Shown here piece by piece: positions 17,671 to 25,588 of a stretch of DNA of 64,000 nt (the stretch's first letter is position 1; each line of letters begins with the position of its first letter). The notes under the pieces were generated by a model, which saw only the letters and a program-made list of their open reading frames with translations, had not been told where the DNA came from and searched no databases. The stretch comes from Clostridiales bacterium NK3B98. Its GTDB lineage: Bacteria; Bacillota; Clostridia; Oscillospirales; Oscillospiraceae. The stretch spans positions 41,442 to 105,441 of the forward strand of contig ATWA01000005.1 of the NCBI GenBank assembly GCA_000421005.1. The letters are read 5' to 3'. A program made the translations under genes and the position numbers.

Positions 17671-18675
17671 ATGAATGTGACAGTTTTGGGCAGCGGTGCA
17701 TGGGGGACCGCCCTTGCGCTGGTGCTGCTGGAAAACGGAAATCAAGTCACTCTGTGGTCCTTCTTTCAGGAGGAATCCGACCGCTTAAAGGAGCTGCACG
17801 AGAACCCCATGCTCAAGGGCGTGCCCCTGCCGGAGGAGCTGAACCTCACGGCGGACATCAGCTGCGCCGCTCAGAGTGACGTGGTGGTGCTGGCTACCCC
17901 CTCCTTTGCTGTCCGCTCCACCGCCCAAAAGCTGGCGCCGCTGGTGAAGCAGGGCACCATTCTGGTGAGCGTAGGCAAGGGCATTGAGAAGGACACCTCC
18001 TTCCGCCTCAGCCAGGTGATCGCCGACGAGGTGGGGGACAAGTGCCCCATTGTGGTGCTGTGCGGCCCCACCCATGCGGAAGAGGTGGGCAGGGGAATCC
18101 CCTCCGCCATTGTGGCTGCCAGCGAAAACCGCATGGCCGCCCATGTGGTGCAGGATCTGTTTATGAGCCCCCGGCTGCGGGTGTACGCCTCCCCGGATGT
18201 GGTGGGTGTGGAAATCGGCGCAGCCCTGAAAAACGTCATCGCCGTGTGCGCCGGCGTCATTGACGGCATGGGCTTTGGGGACAATACCCGTGCCATGCTC
18301 ATGACCCGTGGACTCACCGAAATTGCCCGCCTTGGCATGGCTTTGGGCGGCAAACAGTCCACCTTCGCCGGGCTGGCTGGGGTAGGCGACTTGATTGTCA
18401 CCTGTACCTCCATGAACTCCCGCAACCACCGTGCCGGTATCCTCATGGGACAGGGCAAGACCATTCAGCAGGCCATGGAGGAAATGGGCGGCGCTGTGGT
18501 AGAGGGCTACTACGCTGCCGCTTCCGCCCGGGCATTGGCCCACAAGGTGGGGGTAGAAATGCCCATCACCGAGGCCGCCTACCGGGTGATGTACGAGGGG
18601 CAGGACATCAACGAAGCCTTTCAGGGGCTGATGACCCGGGGCAAAAAGGACGAAATCGAAGATACATGGCTGTGA
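17671..18675 (+). CDS. gpsA: NAD(P)H-dependent glycerol-3-phosphate dehydrogenase
   Basis: 334 residues. The N-terminal dinucleotide fold GSGAWGTALA, the CGPTHAEEV segment, the ALKNVIAVCAGV helix with the catalytic lysine and the GLAGVGDLIVTCTS loop are all standard for GpsA. It reduces dihydroxyacetone phosphate to glycerol-3-phosphate. Preceded by CAGGAGGTTG, 19 bases after plsY, and ended by a strong hairpin. Confidence 0.97.
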   Translation: MNVTVLGSGAWGTALALVLLENGNQVTLWSFFQEESDRLKELHENPMLKGVPLPEELNLTADISCAAQSDVVVLATPSFAVRSTAQKLAPLVKQGTILVSVGKGIEKDTSFRLSQVIADEVGDKCPIVVLCGPTHAEEVGRGIPSAIVAASENRMAAHVVQDLFMSPRLRVYASPDVVGVEIGAALKNVIAVCAGVIDGMGFGDNTRAMLMTRGLTEIARLGMALGGKQSTFAGLAGVGDLIVTCTSMNSRNHRAGILMGQGKTIQQAMEEMGGAVVEGYYAAASARALAHKVGVEMPITEAAYRVMYEGQDINEAFQGLMTRGKKDEIEDTWL

Positions 18676-18687
18676 CAGCCGAAAACA

Positions 18688-18727
18688 AACAGCGGAATGA
18701 CCTCCCAAGGGAAGCCATTCCGCTGTT
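18688..18727. terminator. Bidirectional terminator, gpsA / SLOG gene
   Basis: AACAGCGGAATG (18688-18699) and CATTCCGCTGTT (18716-18727) form a perfect 12-bp stem between two converging genes. Confidence 0.75.
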
Positions 18728-19240
18728 CTATTCCTGAATGTAGAGCAGTTCCATTTCCAGCCCTCGCTGCCGGGCGTAGTCCAGCGTCTGATGGGTTCCG
18801 CCGGAAGGAATGCCGTCGTAGACCCCGATGATCTTGGCGGAATGATCCACCAGATAACGGTTTCGCAGAAAAAAGCAGGACTTGGAATAGGCTGGGGAGA
18901 CCACCACCATCTCTCCGCCGCAGGCACGCAGCACCGCCTGATACCGCTCTCGCTCCTCTCGCCGCCAGTGGGAGGCCTGACCGGGGTAGGGAATTACCGG
19001 AACCAGAGTCACCTCCGGCTCTGTCTCCCCCAGCCGCAGCACCAGCTCCGCCGCCATCAAATCCACCCCTTGCGCCATGCCGGAGAGAAAACGGGTGTAT
19101 CCCTGATGATAGCTTTCTGTGATGCGCTCCCAGAGGGCGGAGCGGAGGGCGACATAGCGTGGGTCATTGCTTTCGCCCAGCCACGGCACCCGTTTGGGAC
19201 GATGCCCGGTAAAGCAGCAGGTTTTCTCATCCAGAGCCAT
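18728..19240 (-). CDS. SLOG-fold protein of the YpsA/DUF1273 type
   Basis: 170 residues from ATG 19240, which follows GAGGTGTGCT. The N-terminus KTCCFTGHRPKRVPW, then FLSGMAQGVDLMAAELVL and a late GGTHQTLDYARQRG, match the SLOG (DprA/LOG-like) Rossmann-type proteins related to YpsA. Members are thought to bind nucleotide ligands; the function here is unknown. A promoter is visible at 19272-19300. A longer reading to 19324 would begin upstream of the promoter -10 and is rejected. Confidence 0.75.
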   Translation of the reverse strand: MALDEKTCCFTGHRPKRVPWLGESNDPRYVALRSALWERITESYHQGYTRFLSGMAQGVDLMAAELVLRLGETEPEVTLVPVIPYPGQASHWRREERERYQAVLRACGGEMVVVSPAYSKSCFFLRNRYLVDHSAKIIGVYDGIPSGGTHQTLDYARQRGLEMELLYIQE

Positions 19241-19271
19241 AGCACACCTCAAATAGAACATTTGTTTTATT

Positions 19272-19300
19272 ATCATAGCAGAACCCAGGGCTGAATGCAA
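19272..19300 (-). promoter_or_regulatory. Promoter for the SLOG gene
   Basis: On the minus strand TTGCAT and TATGAT are separated by 17 bases, about 30 bases before the start codon. Confidence 0.6.
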
Positions 19301-19318
19301 GAAAAAACGGAGAAGGGG

Positions 19319-19346
19319 TTGCAATTCCTGACAGAATTACTATAAT
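19319..19346 (+). promoter_or_regulatory. Promoter of the FMN riboswitch / ribU transcript
   Basis: TTGCAA and TATAAT with a 16-base spacer, ending about 20 bases before the first paired element of the riboswitch. Confidence 0.7.
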
Positions 19347-19367
19347 GGTATCAGAACAACTGCATAA

Positions 19368-19493
19368 ACGTCTTCAGGGCAGGGTGTGATTCCCGACCGG
19401 CGGTGATACGGTTTTCCGTCAAGTCCGCGAGCCTACGGGTTGAATCGGTGTGATTCCGATACCGACAGTATAGTCTGGATGGAAGAAGATGTG
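19368..19493 (+). ncRNA. FMN riboswitch (RFN element)
   Basis: The conserved RFN blocks are readable in order: CTTCAGGGCAGGGTG, then GATTCCCGACCGGCGGTGA, then GTCCGCGAGCC, then CGGTGTGATTCCGATACCGACAG, then ATAGTCTGGATGGAAGAAGA. It precedes ribU, matching FMN feedback on riboflavin uptake. The 100 bases between aptamer and start contain an ACGCCTGT/ACAGGCGT hairpin but no U-tract terminator, so control is probably at translation. Confidence 0.95.
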
Positions 19494-19596
19494 TGAGAAG
19501 GGACTTTCTTTTCAGAGGTTTCCCGGCTTCACGCCTGTGGACGTAGGATACAGGCGTTCAAAGCTATGGGGCAAACCCGGAAAGGAAGTTATTTTT

Positions 19597-20199
19597 ATGT
19601 CCGCATCCAAAACCATCGCAAGAACCCGCAAGCTCACCGTTACCGCCATGCTCTCCGCCGTGGCATTCCTGCTTATGTTCGTGGAGATTTCTCTGCCCAT
19701 GATTATCCCATCCTTCGTGAAGATGGATCTATCCGACCTGCCTGCGCTGATCGGAGCCTTTTCTCTTGGTCCTGTCTTTGGGGTCGTGATCGAGCTGCTG
19801 AAAAACCTGCTGCACATCGTCTTTAAGGGCACCACCTCCGCCGGAATCGGAGAGCTGTGCAACTTTGTACTGGGCGCTGCCTTTGTGGCAGTGGCGGGGG
19901 TGATTTACCGCCGCATCCACACCAGACGGGGGGCGCTGATCGCCTCACTGGCAGGCGCTGCCGCCATGGCAGTGGTCTCCGTACCCATGAACTTCTTTGT
20001 CACCTATCCCTTCTACGCCTCGGTGTTTGGCGGCATGGAGAACATCATCGCCGCCTATCAGGCAATCCTCCCCAGCGTCAACAGCCTGCTGGAGTGCCTG
20101 TTGATTTTTAATGCCCCTTTTACGCTGGTGAAGGGGCTGTTGGATGTGCTGGTTTGCTTTCTGATTTACAAGCCCCTGTCCAAGGTGATTCAGGGCTGA
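19597..20199 (+). CDS. ribU: ECF transporter riboflavin-binding subunit RibU
   Basis: 200 residues with about six hydrophobic segments. RTRKLTVTAMLSAVAFLLMF, then MDLSDLPALIGAFSLGPVFG, then IELLKNLLHIVFKGTTSAGIGE are typical of S-components for riboflavin. The ECF ATPase and T-subunits are not nearby, as expected for shared group-II ECF modules. Start ATG 19597 has GGAAAGGAAG upstream and lies 100 bases after the riboswitch; an in-frame extension into the riboswitch is rejected. Confidence 0.93.
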   Translation: MSASKTIARTRKLTVTAMLSAVAFLLMFVEISLPMIIPSFVKMDLSDLPALIGAFSLGPVFGVVIELLKNLLHIVFKGTTSAGIGELCNFVLGAAFVAVAGVIYRRIHTRRGALIASLAGAAAMAVVSVPMNFFVTYPFYASVFGGMENIIAAYQAILPSVNSLLECLLIFNAPFTLVKGLLDVLVCFLIYKPLSKVIQG

Positions 20200-20212
20200 T
20201 AGAACTCATAAT

Positions 20213-20240
20213 CAGGAGACGGTTTTCCGTCTCCTGTTTT
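20213..20240 (+). terminator. ribU terminator
   Basis: CAGGAGACGG and CCGTCTCCTG enclose a TTTT loop and are followed by TTTT. The same stem sequence reappears at 20436-20457. Confidence 0.75.
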
Positions 20241-20297
20241 AGGCTGTAAATAAAGCCTCGCAGAGTTCCGCCCGAAGGGTGGAAGAGCGTCTAACTC

Positions 20298-20457
20298 ATT
20301 TTTTGCACGGGCGTGTACCGGGCAAAAAATACCTCTCAGCCTGCAAACGTGCGGTTTTTGGTACAAAATCCGTGCGCTGCAGCAGGCTGCCAAATTCGCA
20401 GACAAAGGCTGGAGGCCTTTGTCTGCGAATTGACCAGGAGACGGTTCGCCGTCTCCT
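20298..20457. repeat. Cluster of strong hairpins between ribU and znuA
   Basis: Three inverted repeats lie in a gene-free stretch: ATTTTTTGC/GCAAAAAAT (20298-20306, 20322-20330); a perfect 17-bp stem starting AATTCGCAGAC (20393-20409, 20415-20431); and AGGAGACGG/CCGTCTCCT (20436-20457), a copy of the ribU terminator stem. A 64-codon open frame crosses it but looks like a by-product of the palindromes. It resembles a REP or small MITE-like insertion; family unknown. Confidence 0.5.
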
Positions 20458-20501
20458 CTATTGTTATGAATAGGTGTTCAAATGTGGAGAAAATCAAAGG
20501 T

Positions 20502-20530
20502 TTGACAGGGCAAACCGGCTATGCTATACT
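20502..20530 (+). promoter_or_regulatory. Promoter for znuACB
   Basis: TTGACA and TATACT with a 17-base spacer, 33 bases before the znuA start. I do not see a clear Zur box. Confidence 0.8.
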
Positions 20531-20563
20531 GCCACCCGTGACCCAAACGGAAGGAGCAAACCC

Positions 20564-21478
20564 ATGAGACGATTATTCCCCCTTCTGGCGCTGCTGCTCC
20601 TGCTCTCCGGATGTGGAGCGCAGCAGACAGAGGGGTTTACTGTGGCCTGCACCACCTATCCGGTGTATCTGCTGGCAAATTCCATCGCCGGAGATGTGGA
20701 CGGGGTGGAGGTAAAGCTGGTGGTCAATCAGCAGGTGTCCTGCCTCCACGACTACGCCCTCACTGTCTCGGACATGAAGACCATCGAAGAAGCGGACGTG
20801 GTTGCCATCAACGGGGCAGGTCTGGAGGACTTTCTGGGGGATGCCCTCCACGGGAAACAGGTCATCCACTGCGACGAGGATATCCCCCTTTTGGAGTCCG
20901 GGGAGGACGACCACCATCACGAAGAAGACCACCACGACGAGGGCCACCACCATGACGGCGCCGACCCCCACATCTGGATGGACCCGGACAACTACGCCCA
21001 AATGGCCCGCAATCTGGCGGAGGGTCTTGCCGGGATGGACAGCGCCCACGGGGAGCAGTACCGGAGCCGGGGCGAGGAAACCGCCCGGGAGCTGGAACGC
21101 TTTGGGGCGCAATTGCGGGACAGCGAAGCGGGACAGGGCATCCGGGGGATTGACATGATTACCTTCCACGACGGATTTGCCTATTTCGCCCAGAGTATGG
21201 GTGTCCACATTGCCGCCGCCATTGAGGAGGAGGAAGGGGCGGAAGCCTCTGCCAAAGCCCTGGGGGAGACCATTGAAATCGTGGAAGGGGAGGGGCTGCC
21301 CGCCGTGTTCACCGAGGTAAACGGCTCAGGCAACGCCGCCCGGATTATCTGCGCAGAGTGCGGCATTTCCTCCTATCCTCTGAGCATGGTGATGAGCGGA
21401 CACACCGGGGACACCGTGGAAGCCTATGAACAGGCGCTGGAACAGAACGTGGAGACCATTTGGGAGGCGTACCGATGA
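20564..21478 (+). CDS. znuA: Zinc ABC transporter substrate-binding lipoprotein ZnuA
   Basis: 304 residues. The signal peptide ends in lipobox LLSGC with Cys17. A His/Asp/Glu-rich loop at about 115-131 is the hallmark of zinc-specific cluster A-I binding proteins; ligand motifs LHDY (His62), PHIWMDP (His136) and TFHDGFAYFAQ follow. It captures zinc outside the membrane for ZnuBC. Start ATG 20564 follows AAGGAG and fits the signal peptide; the frame is open further upstream but crosses the promoter. Its end overlaps znuC. Confidence 0.93.
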   Translation: MRRLFPLLALLLLLSGCGAQQTEGFTVACTTYPVYLLANSIAGDVDGVEVKLVVNQQVSCLHDYALTVSDMKTIEEADVVAINGAGLEDFLGDALHGKQVIHCDEDIPLLESGEDDHHHEEDHHDEGHHHDGADPHIWMDPDNYAQMARNLAEGLAGMDSAHGEQYRSRGEETARELERFGAQLRDSEAGQGIRGIDMITFHDGFAYFAQSMGVHIAAAIEEEEGAEASAKALGETIEIVEGEGLPAVFTEVNGSGNAARIICAECGISSYPLSMVMSGHTGDTVEAYEQALEQNVETIWEAYR

Positions 21479-22239
21479 TACCAAAACGACATCTGGACTG
21501 TCACCGGGGCTGTGACGGGCGCTGCTGTCTGCGGCTGGAACACCTCACCGTGAAGCTGGAAGAGGATTTGATTCTGGACGATGTGAGCTTTCACCTCCAC
21601 TGCGGAGAGCTGATTGCCCTCATTGGCCCCAACGGAGCGGGGAAAAGCTCCCTGTTCAAGTCCATTCTGGGGCTGATGCCCTATCAGGGGAAAATCACCT
21701 TTGAATCCGCCGAACGGGGCAGACAGAAGCCCCGCATCGGTTATGTGCCCCAAAATCCCGGCTTTGACCCCGGAGACCCGGTGAGCGTGCTGGATTTGTT
21801 CCTCACCGCTACCACCCGCCGCCCTGCCTTTCTGCCAGTGTCCAAATCTCAAAGAAATAAGGTGCTGGACAGTCTGAAACGGGTCAACGGAGAGGAATTG
21901 ATCGACCGCCGGGTGGGCACCCTCTCCGGGGGAGAGGTGCAGCGGGTGCTGCTGGCCATGGCGCTGGAGCCGCTGCCCAACCTGTTGATTCTGGATGAGC
22001 CCATGAGCGGCGTGGACATGGAGGGAGAGCAGCAGCTTTTGAATCTGCTGGATCAGATTCGGGAGGAATTTGACCTGTCCATCCTGATCTCCACCCATGA
22101 CTTCCAAACCCTGAACCGGGTGGACAAGGTGATTCTGCTGCAAAAGCGGATTCTCGCCGCCGGAAACGCTCAGGTGGTGCTCCACTCCCCGGCGTTTACC
22201 CAGCTGTTCGGCACCGGGAAAGGAGGGGCGCAGGCATGA
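21475..22239 (+). CDS. znuC: Zinc ABC transporter ATP-binding protein ZnuC
   Basis: 254 residues. Walker A GPNGAGKSS at 51-59, signature LSGGEVQR near 152, Walker B LLILDEPMSG near 168. Before the ATPase fold there is a Cys/His-rich tail (HLDCHRGCDGRCC, residues 7-18) that could bind metal; such tails occur in clostridial zinc ATPases, but a sensing role is inference. The 4-base overlaps with znuA and znuB indicate one translated unit. Confidence 0.93.
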   Translation: MIPKRHLDCHRGCDGRCCLRLEHLTVKLEEDLILDDVSFHLHCGELIALIGPNGAGKSSLFKSILGLMPYQGKITFESAERGRQKPRIGYVPQNPGFDPGDPVSVLDLFLTATTRRPAFLPVSKSQRNKVLDSLKRVNGEELIDRRVGTLSGGEVQRVLLAMALEPLPNLLILDEPMSGVDMEGEQQLLNLLDQIREEFDLSILISTHDFQTLNRVDKVILLQKRILAAGNAQVVLHSPAFTQLFGTGKGGAQA

Positions 22240-23084
22240 GAATCTGGTATGCTCTTGTTGACCTGCTGCCCTTTGCGTGGGCGGAGCCGGGCAGGATGCT
22301 GTTTATGAAAAACGCCCTGCTGGCGGTGCTGGTCATCTCCCCGCTGTTTGGCCTGCTGTCCACCATGGTGGTGGAAAAGCGGATGAGCTTTTTCTCCGAT
22401 GCGCTGGGACACTCCGCCTTTACCGGCATTGCCGCAGGCACGTTGGCGGGCTTTTCCGACCCCAGTTGGTGCGCCGTGGCACTGGCGATCTGCTTTGCCC
22501 TGCTGTTCACCTGGGTGCGGGAGCGCACCCGGCTGGCCAGCGATACGGTGATCGGTGTCTTTTCCTCCACGGCGGTGGCGCTGGGCATCTTTCTGTCCAC
22601 ACTGGGCGGGCGCAGCTTTACCAAGTTCAACACCCTGCTGGTGGGAGATATCCTCTCGGTCACACCGGGGAAAATCGCCCTGTTGGCGCTGATTCTGGCA
22701 CTGGTGGTGGTTTTGTGGTTCCTGTCCCTGAATCAGCTCACCCTCTCTGCGGTTCATCCCGCCCTTGCCCGCAGCCGTGGCATCCAGCTCTGGCGGATGG
22801 AGGCCCTGTTCAACTGCGCCGTGGCGGTGGTGGTCACCCTGACCATGACCTGGGTGGGGCTGCTGGTCATCAACTCCCTGCTGGTGCTGCCCGGAGCGGC
22901 TGCCCGCAATGTGGCGGGCAACCTGCGGCGCTATACCCTGTTCTCTCTGCTCAGCGCCGTAATCTCCGGCGTGGCGGGGCTGATGATGAGCTATTACATC
23001 GGCGCCTCGGCAGGGGCGTCCATCACCCTGATCTGCGCCATCTGCTTTGGGGCAACCTATCTTATGCGGGGCAATGCAAAATAA
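22236..23084 (+). CDS. znuB: Zinc ABC transporter permease ZnuB
   Basis: 282 residues, ABC-3 family permease with eight or so hydrophobic helices. The EKRMSFFSDALGHSAFTGIAAG segment and the C-terminal LLVINSLLVLPGAAARN block are diagnostic. It starts within the stop of znuC (ATGA) and is followed at once by a strong terminator. Confidence 0.93.
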   Translation: MRIWYALVDLLPFAWAEPGRMLFMKNALLAVLVISPLFGLLSTMVVEKRMSFFSDALGHSAFTGIAAGTLAGFSDPSWCAVALAICFALLFTWVRERTRLASDTVIGVFSSTAVALGIFLSTLGGRSFTKFNTLLVGDILSVTPGKIALLALILALVVVLWFLSLNQLTLSAVHPALARSRGIQLWRMEALFNCAVAVVVTLTMTWVGLLVINSLLVLPGAAARNVAGNLRRYTLFSLLSAVISGVAGLMMSYYIGASAGASITLICAICFGATYLMRGNAK

Positions 23085-23120
23085 AAATGTGTGCGGAACC
23101 TGCTTCCGCACACATTTTTT
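23084..23120 (+). terminator. znuACB terminator
   Basis: AAAATGTGTGCGGAA and TTCCGCACACATTTT form a 15-bp stem with a 5-base loop and a T run; it can also serve the converging DUF1002 gene. Confidence 0.85.
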
Positions 23121-23128
23121 GTACTCGT

Positions 23129-24043
23129 TTACTTGTTTCCGTTGAGAAGCCCCATCAACCAGTTGGCGATCCCGGCAAACAGATTGGAGATAAACCCGCT
23201 CACGCCCTGACTGTCCGCCTTGGGCATACCGCCGAACAGCCCCACCAAACCGCTGATCCGGTCGTAGAGGGCACCTGCCTGCTCCTTAAACGCATCCATG
23301 TCGATGTCGGTTTTTTGCAGCTTGCGCAGCAGGCTGATAATCTGCGCCTTCATATCGTCGTCCAGTGTGATTTTCAGCTCCACGCAGATCCGGTCGATGG
23401 CGTCGTCCAGCTCCTCATCGCTGATTTCGTCCCCGTGCTCTGCCAGATACTGCTTCAGCAGTGCCAGCAGCTCCACGGCGGTCTCTTTGTCTCCCAGTGC
23501 GTCGGCAACGGCACCGGTGGTCACCAGCTCGTCCACAGCGGCGTCGGCAGTGGTGGCGTCCACCTTCTTGCCGGTCATCTGCCCGTAGCCGTTCATAGCG
23601 CCCAGCAGAGCGGCGGTGCCGGATACCTCAAAGGGGGCGGCCACATACACGTCCACATCCCGTGCCCCGGCGGTAATCAGTGCGCTCTGGTACATCTCCT
23701 TGGTGACATAGGTGATGTTGGTGGTCTGGATGTGAATACCGGAGCCTTCCTCACGGGGCACCAGCAGGATGGAGGAAACAGCGTGGCTGCCAATCACCGA
23801 GGCAGAGAGATAGTCGTCAAAGGCCTCATGCTCCTGCTGATTGGTGGCGTAGGAGACGGAGTATTCCTCCACATGCTCCACGCCGAAAATATCCAGCACC
23901 TTTTTCTGCTGTTCGGTGGTGAGATCAGCGCCAAGCACCAAATACCCCTTGGGGGAAGCGGTGGTGGTGTCTGTGGCAAAGGCGGGCAGGGCAAGAGCCA
24001 ACAGCATACACAGCGCCAGCACCAGTGAAATTGTCTTTTTCAT
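23129..24043 (-). CDS. DUF1002 secreted protein
   Basis: 304 residues with a signal peptide (MKKTISLVLALCMLLALALPAFA, cleavage after about 23) and no lipobox, so it should be exported. The body matches DUF1002: KGYLVLGADLTTEQQKKVLDIFGV, VPREEGSGIHIQTTNITYVT, then a VDVYVAAPFEVSGTAALLGAMNGYG segment. Molecular role unknown. ATG 24043 starts the signal peptide after CAGGGA; the frame is open to 24094 but that extension would hide the signal peptide. Confidence 0.85.
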   Translation of the reverse strand: MKKTISLVLALCMLLALALPAFATDTTTASPKGYLVLGADLTTEQQKKVLDIFGVEHVEEYSVSYATNQQEHEAFDDYLSASVIGSHAVSSILLVPREEGSGIHIQTTNITYVTKEMYQSALITAGARDVDVYVAAPFEVSGTAALLGAMNGYGQMTGKKVDATTADAAVDELVTTGAVADALGDKETAVELLALLKQYLAEHGDEISDEELDDAIDRICVELKITLDDDMKAQIISLLRKLQKTDIDMDAFKEQAGALYDRISGLVGLFGGMPKADSQGVSGFISNLFAGIANWLMGLLNGNK

Positions 24044-24154
24044 GGTAATCCCTGAACGGGACGTCACTTCCTTTCTGAAATAATAAGATTCCATGGGCTA
24101 TCATAGCATTCTTTTTGCCTTCTGCCAATGGCAAAAAGATGAAGATTGGGTAAA

Positions 24155-24640
24155 CTATTCTGGAAGGGTATGCTGAGAGAGCAGCACAGAGGCATACCGC
24201 CTGCATACAAATGCCCTTGTCACCCCGGTCATCAGGGGATGCTCGGCAGCCTCGGGCAGCACCGGCTGCTCCAATTGGTTCAGCTCCTGCTCCAACAGCC
24301 GGACAAACACCTGGTAGCCCTGCGCCACCTGCCCGGCGGGAAATTCCAGCGCCAGCAGGGTGCGGATTTCCTCCATGGTCAGCACCTGCTTAAACAGCAA
24401 AATCAGATACAGGCAGACCACCTGATCCCGGCTGTACTTTTTGTGCTCCGGGGGAGAGAGCACCTTCAGCTTCACATAGTTGTTAATCATGGCAGAGGTC
24501 AAAGGTGTTTCCCCCTCCGGCCACAGGGGTGCCAGAGCCTGGTTCAGAAAGACCAGCACCTGATCCTTGTACAGCGGCACCGAGGGAAACGCCTCATAGT
24601 CCGGACAGCGATAGGAACGCAGCAAATCCAGTTGATCCAT
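24155..24640 (-). CDS. DUF1836 protein
   Basis: 161 residues. The segment PLTSAMINNYVKLKVLSPPEHKKYSRDQVVCLYLILLFKQVLTMEEI is characteristic of DUF1836, which has a MerR-like helix-turn-helix layout and is thought to be regulatory. ATG 24640 lies 8 bases after AAGGAGG; the ATG at 24658 overlaps that ribosome binding site and is rejected. It shares a divergent promoter region with the hemolysin III gene. Confidence 0.75.
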   Translation of the reverse strand: MDQLDLLRSYRCPDYEAFPSVPLYKDQVLVFLNQALAPLWPEGETPLTSAMINNYVKLKVLSPPEHKKYSRDQVVCLYLILLFKQVLTMEEIRTLLALEFPAGQVAQGYQVFVRLLEQELNQLEQPVLPEAAEHPLMTGVTRAFVCRRYASVLLSQHTLPE

Positions 24641-24664
24641 GGCTTTCGCCTCCTTCATCCTGCC

Positions 24665-24692
24665 AGTATACCAAAAATGAACGATTTGTCAA
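24665..24692 (-). promoter_or_regulatory. Promoter for the DUF1836 gene
   Basis: Minus-strand TTGACA and TATACT with a 16-base spacer. Confidence 0.75.
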
Positions 24693-24707
24693 CAACGCGA
24701 AAAACAG

Positions 24708-24736
24708 TTGACAAGAGGAATGAAACGATATAATAT
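24708..24736 (+). promoter_or_regulatory. Promoter for the hemolysin III gene
   Basis: TTGACA followed after 17 bases by TAATAT inside an AT-rich run that also holds TATAAT at other spacings. The two divergent -35 boxes form an inverted repeat (TTGTCAAC/GTTGACAA). Confidence 0.65.
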
Positions 24737-24779
24737 AATATCAAATACTAGATAACATGGTTTTAAGGAGTGACAAGAT

Positions 24780-25466
24780 ATGAAGCATCCTCTGGATCTT
24801 TCTCAGACAATGACCTTCCGTGCCCGGGACCATTACAGCGCCCTGAGCCATTTTGTGGGCTTTCTGGTCTCCATTGCCGCAACCTTCCCGCTGATGGTGC
24901 GGGCGGCGGTGACCGGGTGCAGCCTGCCTCAAATGCTCAGTCTCTGTGCCTTTATGGCGGGAGCCATTGCCCTGTACGGCGCAAGCACTGCCTACCACAC
25001 CTTCCATGTCCCGGAGCATATCTATCTCCGCCTGAAGCGTCTGGATCACTCTATGATCTACCTGTTGATCGTAGGATCCTACCTGCCGGTGTGCGTCTTT
25101 GCCCTGTGGAACGCAGGGGGGAAAATGCTGGCAGGACTGGTGAGCCTGATCGGTGCGGCTGGCATTTTGTTTACCATGCTCTGGGTGAACTGCCCCAAGT
25201 GGCTCTCCTCCTGTATTTATATCGCCATGGGCTGGCTGTCGGCGACTGCGCTGCCCCAGATGCTTCAAACCATGACCCCCATCGCCCTTGGCTGGCTGGT
25301 GCTTGGGGGCGTACTGTACACCGTAGGCGGGGTAATTTATGCCCTGAAGCTGCCGGGCTTGGAGCGGCGCTTCCCCGGCTTTGGCGCCCATGAGCTGTTT
25401 CACCTGTTTGTGCTGGCTGGCACTGCCTGCCACTATATTATGGTGCTGTTCTGTCTGGTGGGATAA
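24780..25466 (+). CDS. Hemolysin III / PAQR-family membrane protein
   Basis: 228 residues with seven predicted membrane segments. The metal-site motifs are present: SALSHFVGF near the start, YGASTAYHTF and LDHSMIYLLIVGSYLPVC in the middle, HELFHLFVLAGTACHY at the end. Bacterial members (TrhA) influence membrane fluidity; haemolysis is an old name and not implied. Start ATG 24780 follows AAGGAGTGACAAGAT. Stands alone between its own promoter and the next transcript. Confidence 0.88.
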   Translation: MKHPLDLSQTMTFRARDHYSALSHFVGFLVSIAATFPLMVRAAVTGCSLPQMLSLCAFMAGAIALYGASTAYHTFHVPEHIYLRLKRLDHSMIYLLIVGSYLPVCVFALWNAGGKMLAGLVSLIGAAGILFTMLWVNCPKWLSSCIYIAMGWLSATALPQMLQTMTPIALGWLVLGGVLYTVGGVIYALKLPGLERRFPGFGAHELFHLFVLAGTACHYIMVLFCLVG

Positions 25467-25512
25467 CGTGGAAAATAATCTTAATTTGTTTCTTAATGTT
25501 TTATGATAGTGC

Positions 25513-25541
25513 TTGCCATTCATAAGGCTTTGGTGTAAACT
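25513..25541 (+). promoter_or_regulatory. Promoter for the SH3 repeat protein
   Basis: TTGCCA and TAAACT with a 17-base spacer, 47 bases before the start. Confidence 0.5.
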
Positions 25542-25588
25542 GAGTCATAAAGAAACCTGTTGTCAGCATGGAGAAAGGAAGTAAGATC

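Noticed and set aside
20279..20473. 64-codon frame between ribU and znuA
   Set aside because: It runs through three palindromes and its protein has no family likeness.
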